Source of the DNA: Actinomycetota bacterium
Lineage (GTDB): Bacteria > Actinomycetota > Humimicrobiia > Humimicrobiales > Humimicrobiaceae
Length of the DNA stretch: 14,395 bases
Assembly (NCBI GenBank): GCA_028695395.1
Contig: JAQVJB010000007.1
Span: forward strand, 1 to 14,395
Direction: 5' to 3'
The notes beneath the pieces are model-generated. The model was not told the origin of the DNA, did no database searches, and saw only the letters and a list, made by a program, of their open reading frames with translations. The position numbers and the translations under genes were made by a program. Positions 1 to 7,121 of this stretch are shown here, in pieces. Positions within the stretch are counted from its first letter, which is position 1. Every line of letters begins with the position of its first letter.

Positions 1-712
1 GGTCTCCTCCTACAGGCAGGCAGTAAGTGAATATCATCTTTTTGTTCTTATATACTGCAACATCAGTCGTTCCTCCGCCGATATCCAGAAGTATTACGCC
101 GCTTTCCTTTTCTTCATTTGAAAGAACAGCTTCTGAGGAAGCAAGAGCTTCAATTATTATATCTTCTATCTCTAGGTTGGCAGCCTTAATGCAATTAACT
201 ACATTTCTCATAATGGAAGACGAACCAAAGATTATAAGTAGTTCTACTCCGAGCCTTTCAGTCGCAAGTCCTATCGGATCCTCTATTCCCTTTTCTCCAT
301 CAGCAACAAATTGCTTTATTATCGTATGTATTACTTCGTATTGGGAAGGGAGATTTATCCTGTTGGTAAGCGAAATCAGTCTCTCAACATCAATTTTTCT
401 TACTATTTTATTTGGAGAAGCAATTGTTAATTCATTATAATTATTTTCAAAGGCAATATGTTTTCCGGTTACTCCTATATAAACATCATCTATAAATAAA
501 TTGGAAGATTTTTCAGCAAGTTCAACAGAATCAAGAATTGATTTAGTTACTTCATTAATATCAATAACAAGACCCTTTTTTATGCCCTTACTTCTCGATA
601 TCCCATATCCTTTTATTTCAAGAATATTATTTTTTTTAAGCTTTCCTATCAGTGTGCTTACTTTTGTCGTACCGATATCGATTGCAGCAATCAGTTCATC
701 TTTTCCTGGCAA
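1..712 (-). CDS. ftsA: Cell division protein FtsA, N-terminal part (cut by window edge)
   Basis: FtsA is the actin-like protein that tethers FtsZ to the membrane and recruits later divisome proteins. The first 237 codons are present and open to the edge; a complete FtsA is about 400-430 residues, so the second half and the membrane-binding C-terminal helix lie outside. Translation of the minus strand gives AAIDIGTTKVSTLIG (9-23) with the first phosphate-binding loop, an SHS2-type 1C domain (about 80-160) containing VYIGVTGKH and GIEDPIGLATERLGVE, and the second phosphate loop ILLDIGGGTTDVAVY (207-221), ending at LPVGGD. These are diagnostic of FtsA and not of MreB or DnaK, which lack the 1C insert. 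The start is TTG with a strong GGAGG. It follows ftsQ by 23 bases; ftsZ is expected next. Confidence 0.95.
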   Translation of the reverse strand, partial: MPGKDELIAAIDIGTTKVSTLIGKLKKNNILEIKGYGISRSKGIKKGLVIDINEVTKSILDSVELAEKSSNLFIDDVYIGVTGKHIAFENNYNELTIASPNKIVRKIDVERLISLTNRINLPSQYEVIHTIIKQFVADGEKGIEDPIGLATERLGVELLIIFGSSSIMRNVVNCIKAANLEIEDIIIEALASSEAVLSNEEKESGVILLDIGGGTTDVAVYKNKKMIFTYCLPVGGD

Positions 713-717
713 TCATT

Positions 718-722
718 CCTCC
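718..722 (-). promoter_or_regulatory. Ribosome binding site that fixes the TTG start of ftsA
   Basis: GGAGG on the minus strand lies five bases before the TTG at 712 in the 23-base gap after ftsQ. A TGA directly before the TTG (713-715) excludes any upstream start in this frame. An ATG just after the GGAGG (714-716) is in another frame and ends after six codons. Confidence 0.8.
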
Positions 723-735
723 ATTAAAACTACAG

Positions 736-1524
736 CTATCTTATTATAGGATTATCGCTAATCCTGATGTCTATTATACTATAAGAAATACTTTCATTTT
801 CAACTTCTTTTAATATTTGTTCTAATATTAAATTTTTTTTTGTTAATTCTGAAGTATTTCCATACAATATAGTCTTATTATCACTTGTATTAAAAAAAAT
901 GTCACCAAAAGAATCATCACTTATGCCTGCATACTCTATATATGTGCGTATATTATCATTCATTGAATCAAAAATCTGAGCAATACTTAAAACATTTTTT
1001 TTTGCAATTTTATTCCCTATTTCCGGCAAGTAATTAACAACATTCTTTACAAGAATCAAATCTTCATATATCTCATTACCCGAAGAAATCTCTTCAAGAA
1101 AGACACCTTCATTATCTATTAAAAAGATTTTGTCTTTATATTCTATCTTCAGATAAGGCAATCTTTCTGTAATAATGATTTCTATTCTATCAGGAAATAT
1201 CTTTTTAAGCTCAGCTTCTTTAATCCTGCTATAGTTTTCCAGAACTGATAATTCTATCTGTTTCTTGTCAATTTCAAAGATATTTTCCCCTTTTAAATTT
1301 TCAAGAAATTTTTCCAAATCCTCTACTTTATAGTAATCATTATCGATTACTGCAATATTCTTGATTTTAAAGTATTCGCTATTATAAAAATAGTTTAACC
1401 CGAAAATAGTCCCTGCAAAAACCGCAATTCCAAATAGTGTCCACAAAAATATCATGGACTTCCTTAAAGCCGCCTTTCTTTTCCTGGAAATAATTCTCTT
1501 ATCCCTGACTATCTTCGCAGCCAT
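736..1524 (-). CDS. ftsQ: Cell division protein FtsQ/DivIB
   Basis: FtsQ is a bitopic scaffold protein that, with FtsL and FtsB, links and regulates the divisome outside the membrane. The 262 residues start with a very basic cytoplasmic tail (1-22), then one membrane segment (about 24-46), then a POTRA domain (about 51-122) with the motif PDRIEIIITERLP at 111-123, and a beta domain that ends in SIIDIRISDNPIIR (249-262). That ending matches the conserved C-terminal strand of the family. Overall sequence conservation in FtsQ is low, but architecture and place between ddl and ftsA agree. The ATG lies five bases after the ddl stop within an A-rich stretch and has no Shine-Dalgarno sequence. The stop is 23 bases before ftsA. 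Confidence 0.93.
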   Translation of the reverse strand: MAAKIVRDKRIISRKRKAALRKSMIFLWTLFGIAVFAGTIFGLNYFYNSEYFKIKNIAVIDNDYYKVEDLEKFLENLKGENIFEIDKKQIELSVLENYSRIKEAELKKIFPDRIEIIITERLPYLKIEYKDKIFLIDNEGVFLEEISSGNEIYEDLILVKNVVNYLPEIGNKIAKKNVLSIAQIFDSMNDNIRTYIEYAGISDDSFGDIFFNTSDNKTILYGNTSELTKKNLILEQILKEVENESISYSIIDIRISDNPIIR

Positions 1525-1529
1525 TTTTT

Positions 1530-2519
1530 TTACTGTTTCAATGTAGAAGAATTTAATATTATTTCTACAAGCTTTTTAAAATCGATGCCTGCTGCTGCGG
1601 CGGCTTTGGGAACAAGGCTTGTTTCAGTCATCCCCGGCATTGTATTTATTTCTAATACAAATATTTCTCCTTCTTCGCCTAATATCAAATCGACTCTTGA
1701 AATGCCATGGCATCCAAGGCTTTTATGAGTCTTTAAAGATATCTCCTGGACAGCATGGCTTAAATCTTTATTTATTTTAGCAGGTACGATATATTCTGTG
1801 AGACCGGTTGTATATTTTGATTTAAAGTCATAGAAACCGCTCTTAGGTACTACTTCGACTATTGGAAGCGCTACTGGATTTCCTCCTAGTATGCTTACTG
1901 TTAGCTGTCTGCCTTTTATGTATTTTTCAATAAGTATTTTATTGTCATATATCCTTGCAAAATCAATAGCACTTATAACATCAGATTCATTATCAGCAAT
2001 AGTTATACCAATCGTAGAGCCTTCTCTTGCAGGTTTAACCACTACAGGATAAGCGATTTTGTCATTAACTTCTTTTATTTTTTTCTTTAGTACATCATCT
2101 TTCTCATTTTCAATACTGATATAATCTGGGGTATTAATGTTTTCAAGTTTGAATATCTTTTTTGAATATATTTTATCGATTGCAAGAGAGCTTGCAAGTA
2201 TTCCGGAACCGGTATAAGGTATTTTAAATAGCTCCAGCACGCCCTGCACGGTACCATCCTCTCCATATTTCCCATGAAGAGCAAGGAATGCTATATCAAT
2301 CTTTTTAAACAAAGAAATATCTTCACCTTTAAAATCAATAAAGTCTGCATTATAACCTAGTTCAGTAAGCGCGCTATATATGCCCTGGCCTGTCTTTAAA
2401 GAGATCTCCCTTTCAGATGATATTCCTCCGCAAATGACACCGATTTTTATATCTTTCTTTTTGCTTGATAAGGGCAAATCTTCAAAAAGTTTTGCAAGTC
2501 CGTTTTTTTTAGAATCCAA
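1530..2519 (-). CDS. ddl: D-alanine--D-alanine ligase
   Basis: Ddl is the ATP-grasp enzyme that joins two D-alanines, supplying the dipeptide for MurF. The 329 residues have the first D-Ala site GGISSEREIS at 31-40 (Glu36, equivalent to Glu15 of E. coli DdlB), LHGKYGEDG at 81-89, VVVKPAREGSTIGI at 159-172 (Ser168), the omega-loop KY with Tyr236, and the metal ligands Asp277, Glu290 and Asn292 in VDLILG and LEINTMPGM. A Tyr at 236, rather than the Phe of VanA-like enzymes, predicts D-Ala-D-Ala and not D-Ala-D-Lac. About 22 polar, lysine-rich residues precede the first beta strand, an unusual extension for Ddl. The TTG start is forced by an adjacent in-frame stop and a good ribosome site. It overlaps murB by 11 bases and ftsQ follows after five. 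Confidence 0.96.
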   Translation of the reverse strand: MDSKKNGLAKLFEDLPLSSKKKDIKIGVICGGISSEREISLKTGQGIYSALTELGYNADFIDFKGEDISLFKKIDIAFLALHGKYGEDGTVQGVLELFKIPYTGSGILASSLAIDKIYSKKIFKLENINTPDYISIENEKDDVLKKKIKEVNDKIAYPVVVKPAREGSTIGITIADNESDVISAIDFARIYDNKILIEKYIKGRQLTVSILGGNPVALPIVEVVPKSGFYDFKSKYTTGLTEYIVPAKINKDLSHAVQEISLKTHKSLGCHGISRVDLILGEEGEIFVLEINTMPGMTETSLVPKAAAAAGIDFKKLVEIILNSSTLKQ

Positions 2520-3438
2520 CTAATTTCACCTCATTTTCAAGTTCAATATTAAAATTATCTTTTACCATCCCTAACACTATTTTAGAAAGATTATAAATAT
2601 CCATGGGGGATGCATTATCATAATTTTCAATGAAATTTGCATGCTTTTTTGAAATTCCAGCCCCACCGTATCTAAAACCTTTAAGTCCCAAAGCATCGAT
2701 TAACTCTGCTGCAGTCTTATTGGCATTTAAGGGATTTTTAAAAAAACATCCGGCTGTAAACTTATTTAAAGGCTGTGCATTTTTTTTATTTTTTATTCTT
2801 TCAACTATCTCATTAAAAATAAGTTCTTTTTCCATCTGCTCTTTTTTTAAATAAATTTTTGTTATAGCAATAAGATTCTTAATATTAAGGAACCTGTAGC
2901 CGAAATCATTTTTCCTTAATTTATGATTTTCTAATATTATATTATTCGTTTTTATCTTTAAACATTCAATTGCATCTATAAATTCACAAATAGAGTTATA
3001 TTTTGCTCCTGAATTGCCTGAGACTGCTCCTCCCATAGTACCGGGTATTCCTGCCAGAAAAGCAAAATTATAACTTTTTTTATAGCACTCTGTCACAAAT
3101 CTGCCGGTATTATAAGCAGCTCCACAGGAGATGGATTCTTTTTCTTTAAAATCTATGTTATCAAAAAATCTTCCAAGTTTAATAATAGCAATATTTTTAT
3201 TCTGAACATTTATTAAAGTATTCGATCCTCCGCCAAGAATAAAATATTCAATATTATTATCAATCAGGTATTTGATAATATTCCTTAAAGACTCTGTATC
3301 TTCAGCAATAATCAATGAAGAAATATCGGCATTGATTCTGAATGTAAGCAGCTTACGCAAATTAATATCATGAAATATTTTCAGATTTCTTATTCTGCTA
3401 TTATCAATTATTTTTTTTATATTATCTTCATCAGGCAT
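2509..3438 (-). CDS. murB: UDP-N-acetylenolpyruvoylglucosamine reductase
   Basis: MurB is the FAD enzyme that reduces UDP-GlcNAc-enolpyruvate to UDP-MurNAc with NADPH. The 309 residues carry the FAD-binding GGGSNTL (69-75) and GIPGTMGGAVSGNSGA (130-145), the active-site YR (181-182), TAGCFFKNP (228-236) and the C-terminal ENEVKLVG with catalytic Glu303. The residue at the proton-donor position is Cys231, where the well-studied enzymes have Ser. Length and the lack of an insert after GYR suggest the shorter, Bacillus-like type II family. The ATG is 25 bases after murC with no Shine-Dalgarno sequence; the N-terminal 25 residues are poorly conserved, so a later start is possible. The 3' end overlaps ddl by 11 bases. 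Confidence 0.95.
   Translation of the reverse strand: MPDEDNIKKIIDNSRIRNLKIFHDINLRKLLTFRINADISSLIIAEDTESLRNIIKYLIDNNIEYFILGGGSNTLINVQNKNIAIIKLGRFFDNIDFKEKESISCGAAYNTGRFVTECYKKSYNFAFLAGIPGTMGGAVSGNSGAKYNSICEFIDAIECLKIKTNNIILENHKLRKNDFGYRFLNIKNLIAITKIYLKKEQMEKELIFNEIVERIKNKKNAQPLNKFTAGCFFKNPLNANKTAAELIDALGLKGFRYGGAGISKKHANFIENYDNASPMDIYNLSKIVLGMVKDNFNIELENEVKLVGF
2527..2532 (-). promoter_or_regulatory. Ribosome binding site that fixes the TTG start of ddl
   Basis: GAGGTG on the minus strand lies seven bases before the TTG at 2519, inside the last codons of murB. An in-frame TAG (2520-2522) directly precedes the TTG, so no earlier start exists. Confidence 0.75.
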
Positions 3439-3463
3439 AATATTAAATCTAATAGATTTTTAT

Positions 3464-4846
3464 TTAACTCCCTAAAAGACTGTCGGATACTCTTGTTATA
3501 TCGCCGGCTCCCATAAGAATGATAAGATTATCCTTTCTTATTTTCTGCTTTAAATATTCAACAATGTCATTTATTTTAGGTAAATATACCAATTTTTTAC
3601 TGAAATTATTTTCCGATAGATAATCTATAAGAAGTTTTCCGGAAACACCCGGTATAGGGTTTTCACCAGAAGCATATACTTCAGTTATAATAAGTATGTC
3701 AGTTTTTTCAAAACAATTATTGAATTTATCAAGTATAGCTCTAAGACGAGAATATCTGTGCGGTTGAAAAACAGTGATTATTTTTTCACTTGAAAGGCTT
3801 TCGGCAGCTTCAAGAGTTGCTTTTATTTCCGTAGGATGGTGGGCGTAATCGTCAACAACCAGCGAATCATTAAATCTTCCCCTTGCTTCAAATCTTCTTT
3901 TAACACCAGTAAAGCTTTCGATTATCTCAATGCATCTATTCATATCAAGATTGAGAACATGCGCACATGAAAGGCTGGCAAGACAATTTTTTACATTATG
4001 GATTCCGGGTATTCTTAGTTTTACATCATAGATTTTATCTGCAATCCTTATCTTAAAAGCAATTCCCTGGCAAACAGTTCTGATATCGTATGCAAAAATA
4101 TCATTTTTATCTGCCAGCCCGAAAGTAATTATCTTTTTATCATCTTTCAAGCCATCAAGCATATCTTTGTCTATGTCATCACCATTAATTATTATTAATC
4201 CATTTTCTTTTGTATTGTTTAAAAAATTTACAAAACTTTTTCTGATTTCTTCAAAATCCTTATAAAAATCAAGATGGTCTTCCTCGATATTAGTAACAAT
4301 ACTAATAAAAGGATTATACTTTAAAAAAGAACCATCACTTTCACAAGCTTCGGCAATTATATAATCACCTTCCCCAAAACTTGCATTTGTCCCAAGTTCA
4401 TTAAGTTCTCCACCTATTATTATAGTCGGGTCAAGACCGGCCTCCTTAAAAATGTAAGATATCATGGAAGTTGTCGTAGTCTTACCATGTGTCCCTGCCA
4501 CAGCTATTCCTTTTTTCTGGTTTAAAATCCAAGCAAGAGCATCCGAGCGGCTATAAATTGAAGTACCCGCATTCCTCGCTGCCTTATATTCTATGTTTTC
4601 GCTTCTGATAGCTGCAGAGATAATTACAGCATCAAATCCTATAATGTTTTTAGAGTTATGCCCTGTAAAAACTTGTATTCCTTTTCTTATTAAATTTTCT
4701 GTGTACCCGGATTCTTTAATATCCGAACCAGATATGGTAAAACCCATCCCTTTAAGAACAACAGCGATAGCGCTCATTCCTGCCCCGCCTATTCCTATAA
4801 AGAAAAAACTTTTATGCTTCCCGAAATCTTTCAGCTTGCTTGCCAA
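3464..4846 (-). CDS. murC: UDP-N-acetylmuramate--L-alanine ligase
   Basis: MurC commits UDP-MurNAc to stem peptide synthesis by adding L-alanine with ATP. The 460 residues match the family length. Visible motifs: GIGGAGMS at 18-25, the P-loop GTHGKTTTT at 118-126, EACESDGSF at 166-174, EEDHLDFY at 188-195, DDYAHHPTE at 332-340, FQPHRYSR at 360-367 and MGAGDI at 445-450. The start is TTG: the preceding in-frame TAA is only four codons upstream, and the first internal ATG (codon 24) would cut into the nucleotide-binding loop. The start overlaps murG by 35 bases. murB follows after 25 bases. Confidence 0.97.
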   Translation of the reverse strand: MASKLKDFGKHKSFFFIGIGGAGMSAIAVVLKGMGFTISGSDIKESGYTENLIRKGIQVFTGHNSKNIIGFDAVIISAAIRSENIEYKAARNAGTSIYSRSDALAWILNQKKGIAVAGTHGKTTTTSMISYIFKEAGLDPTIIIGGELNELGTNASFGEGDYIIAEACESDGSFLKYNPFISIVTNIEEDHLDFYKDFEEIRKSFVNFLNNTKENGLIIINGDDIDKDMLDGLKDDKKIITFGLADKNDIFAYDIRTVCQGIAFKIRIADKIYDVKLRIPGIHNVKNCLASLSCAHVLNLDMNRCIEIIESFTGVKRRFEARGRFNDSLVVDDYAHHPTEIKATLEAAESLSSEKIITVFQPHRYSRLRAILDKFNNCFEKTDILIITEVYASGENPIPGVSGKLLIDYLSENNFSKKLVYLPKINDIVEYLKQKIRKDNLIILMGAGDITRVSDSLLGS

Positions 4847-5975
4847 ATAAATCCTCCATTAAATTATCAACTATTATTTTATGACTGTATAAAAAAATAT
4901 TTTCACTTTTCCTGTTTTTGAATTCATTATATAACTTAAAGTTATCAGAAATCATATCTTTTAAAATTTTTTCAAGAACACGTTCGTTTGTCATTGAGTC
5001 TTTCAATATTATAGCTTTATCATTATCTGATAGAAATTTTGCATTATAGTACTGGTGATCATTTATTGCTGCCGGAAACGGGATGAGAATAGCAGGAACC
5101 TGGCATACTGCAATCTCTGCAACTGTATTTGCTCCGGACCTGGATATAATCAAATCAGAAATATTATAAATATCCTGCATATTGTCTTCATACGGAATTA
5201 TGCACAGATTATTATGATTTTCTGTGCACACATTTCCTTGAGTTCTGGAAAATTGATTATAAAATCTTTTCCCTGAAATCAGAATAAATTGTAATTTATT
5301 GTTTTCTTTCATTATATTCCATAAGCCTACAAAAGATTTATTTATCCTTTCTGCTCCAAGGCTTCCGCCAAAAGCTGTAATAGTAAAAACATCAGGCTTT
5401 AATCCATATTTATAATAATTTTTATTCGCTGACCTGAATTCGCGGATGATTTTTCTTACAGGATTGCCCGTAAAAATTATCTTTTCTTTCTTTTTATTAA
5501 AGAATTTCTCTGTCTCTTTAAAACTTAAAAATATTTTTTTTGCATGTCGCGAAAAAATCAGATTAAGCCTGCCAGGAATATAATTCTGTTCATGAATGTA
5601 AAAATTTTTTCTTAATAAAATACATGCTAAAAATACAGGTGCACATACATATCCGCCCATTCCCAGGATAATATCAGGTTTTATTTTCTGAATTATCTTT
5701 AAAGAGCTGATTAATCCTGAAAGAATATTTATTATGAAAAAAATATAACTTTTTATTTTCTTTATTATGCCAGATTTTTGCAAAAGTCCGGATGATCTGA
5801 TAGTAGCAAAATCAATACCTAGAGCAGGAATAAGGTGACTTTCCATGCCTTTCTCAGTACCTATATAGCAAATATCAATATTCTTAAACTGTGCAGAGAT
5901 ATGTTCGATTATGGCTATTGCCGGATAAATGTGGCCTGCAGTACCTCCGCCGCATATTATTATTTTTTTATTCAT
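4812..5975 (-). CDS. murG: Lipid II synthase, GlcNAc transferase MurG
   Basis: MurG is the GT28-family, GT-B-fold enzyme on the inner face of the membrane that adds GlcNAc from UDP-GlcNAc to lipid I, giving lipid II. The 387 residues show the N-terminal glycine loop GGGTAGHIYPA (9-19), GMGGYV (105-110), HEQN (128-131), GNPVR (170-174), the second glycine loop FGGSLGA (202-208), the UDP-binding RSGANTVAE (279-287), and PFPAAINDHQYYNA (299-312). A hydrophobic and basic patch at about 68-95 may aid membrane contact. The ATG at 5975 places the first beta strand directly at the N-terminus, as is usual. The C-terminal codons run 35 bases into murC and contain its ribosome binding site, so the two genes are probably co-translated. 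Confidence 0.97.
   Translation of the reverse strand: MNKKIIICGGGTAGHIYPAIAIIEHISAQFKNIDICYIGTEKGMESHLIPALGIDFATIRSSGLLQKSGIIKKIKSYIFFIINILSGLISSLKIIQKIKPDIILGMGGYVCAPVFLACILLRKNFYIHEQNYIPGRLNLIFSRHAKKIFLSFKETEKFFNKKKEKIIFTGNPVRKIIREFRSANKNYYKYGLKPDVFTITAFGGSLGAERINKSFVGLWNIMKENNKLQFILISGKRFYNQFSRTQGNVCTENHNNLCIIPYEDNMQDIYNISDLIISRSGANTVAEIAVCQVPAILIPFPAAINDHQYYNAKFLSDNDKAIILKDSMTNERVLEKILKDMISDNFKLYNEFKNRKSENIFLYSHKIIVDNLMEDLFGKQAERFREA
4853..4857 (-). promoter_or_regulatory. Ribosome binding site that fixes the TTG start of murC
   Basis: A full GGAGG on the minus strand lies six bases before the TTG at 4846, inside the 3' end of murG. An in-frame TAA (4859-4861) blocks any start further upstream. 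Confidence 0.8.
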
Positions 5976-7119
5976 TTTCCTCTGCTGATGAAATTATTTT
6001 ATATTTAGATATATTTAAAAGAATTCCTGCACCTGCCATGGTAGTTACAAGTGATGAACCTCCCAGGCTAATAAAAGGAAGTGTTATACCTGTAACCGGA
6101 AAAAGACCTATAGATACCGAAATATTCATAATAGCCTGTATCACAATAAGACTCGTTATGCCTGTGGCTATAAGCCTTCCAAGATAGTCTTTTGCTTTCA
6201 TTGCTATTCTTATCCCGAAAAATGCAAAAAGTACAAAAAGCGTAACGACAAATAGGGTTCCTATCAAGCCAAATTCCTCTCCTATTATTGAAAAAATAAA
6301 ATCAGTATTTGCTTCAGGAAGATATGAATATTTCTGCATGCTGTTTCCAAGCCCAAGACCGAAAATATTGCCGGAACCCAGCGCGATCAGGGACTGGTTT
6401 ACCTGGAAATTAGAACTACCGGCTTCTGCACCCTGGTTCAGGAATGCAAATATCCTCTCTCTCCTGTAGCTTTCAAGAAAAAGATAGCCGACAGCAAAAA
6501 TCCCCCATGTTATCATAATTCCTGCTATATGTTTAAATCTTACTTCTCCAATAAATAAAATAATGAAAATGACTATCCATATTATAATTGCGGTACTAAA
6601 ATCAGGTTCCATAAAAATAAGAAAAGTTATTATTAAAAGAAAGATGAACGCGGGAAACAATATTGCCTTTATCTTATAAATATCTCTGTATCTTTTATTA
6701 AGGATATCACTTAAATAGAGGATTATTATAATTTTTGTAAGTTCTGATGGCTGGACTGAAAAAACAAATATAAACCATCTCCTTGCTCCTCCTGCTTCAA
6801 CTCCTATTCCTGGAATAAGTACCAAAGCTAAAAGACCTATTGCAATTAAAATCAAAAAATTTGATATTTTTGCTATCTTGTGATAATCGATTTTATTCAG
6901 TATAAGAAGTACTGCTATAGATATTGCAGACCATATCATCTGTCTTCTTATAAAGTAAAAAGCATCGCTTTTATAGCTCTCACCGAAAGACATTGAAGCA
7001 CTCGATACCATGACTATTCCCACGACAAGAAGTAGTGCTGTTATTATAAATATAAAATAATATTCGATATTTATTTTAATAAAATTTATTTTTCTATTTT
7101 CAAAATCATGTTCTGGCAT
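5968..7119 (-). CDS. ftsW: SEDS-family peptidoglycan glycosyltransferase FtsW
   Basis: FtsW is the membrane glycan polymerase of the septum. It uses lipid II and pairs with the class B PBP FtsI. The 383 residues have a short polar N-terminus and about ten membrane segments. SEDS motifs are clear: GGARRWF at 110-116, QPSELTK at 123-129, EPDFSTA at 171-177, and PEANTDFIFSIIGEE at 268-282 containing the expected catalytic Asp273. The conserved GLFPVTGITLPFISLGGSS (338-356) lies near the C-terminus. RodA and SpoVE share these motifs; the place between murD and murG and the ftsI gene in the same cluster identify FtsW. The ATG is two bases after the murD stop without a Shine-Dalgarno sequence. The last eight bases overlap the start of murG. 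Confidence 0.95.
   Translation of the reverse strand: MPEHDFENRKINFIKINIEYYFIFIITALLLVVGIVMVSSASMSFGESYKSDAFYFIRRQMIWSAISIAVLLILNKIDYHKIAKISNFLILIAIGLLALVLIPGIGVEAGGARRWFIFVFSVQPSELTKIIIILYLSDILNKRYRDIYKIKAILFPAFIFLLIITFLIFMEPDFSTAIIIWIVIFIILFIGEVRFKHIAGIMITWGIFAVGYLFLESYRRERIFAFLNQGAEAGSSNFQVNQSLIALGSGNIFGLGLGNSMQKYSYLPEANTDFIFSIIGEEFGLIGTLFVVTLFVLFAFFGIRIAMKAKDYLGRLIATGITSLIVIQAIMNISVSIGLFPVTGITLPFISLGGSSLVTTMAGAGILLNISKYKIISSAEENE
5979..5983 (-). promoter_or_regulatory. Ribosome binding site of murG inside the ftsW 3' end
   Basis: AGAGG on the minus strand lies within the last codons of ftsW, three bases before the murG ATG. The spacing is shorter than usual. The murG start and ftsW stop overlap in ATGAATAA, an arrangement typical of termination-reinitiation coupling. 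Confidence 0.6.
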
Positions 7120-7121
7120 TT

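Noticed and set aside
696..716. Six-codon ATG mini-ORF overlapping the ftsA start
   Set aside because: The ATG at 714-716 is only one base from GGAGG, too close for normal initiation, and it is out of frame with ftsA. It looks like a by-product of the ATGATTG sequence around the TTG start.
27..749. Plus-strand open frames at 27-440 and 501-749
   Set aside because: The minus strand here encodes a clear FtsA N-terminus with both phosphate-binding loops, which explains the open frames opposite.
2087..2284. Minus-strand frame inside ddl (and a similar one at 8759-8968 inside mraY)
   Set aside because: Both are alternate frames within genes whose main frame carries complete catalytic motifs.
2503..2510. 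A8 run spanning the murB stop and the early codons of ddl, as a possible slippage site
   Set aside because: Many comparable A/T runs occur across this AT-rich window, and both genes read normally without a frameshift.
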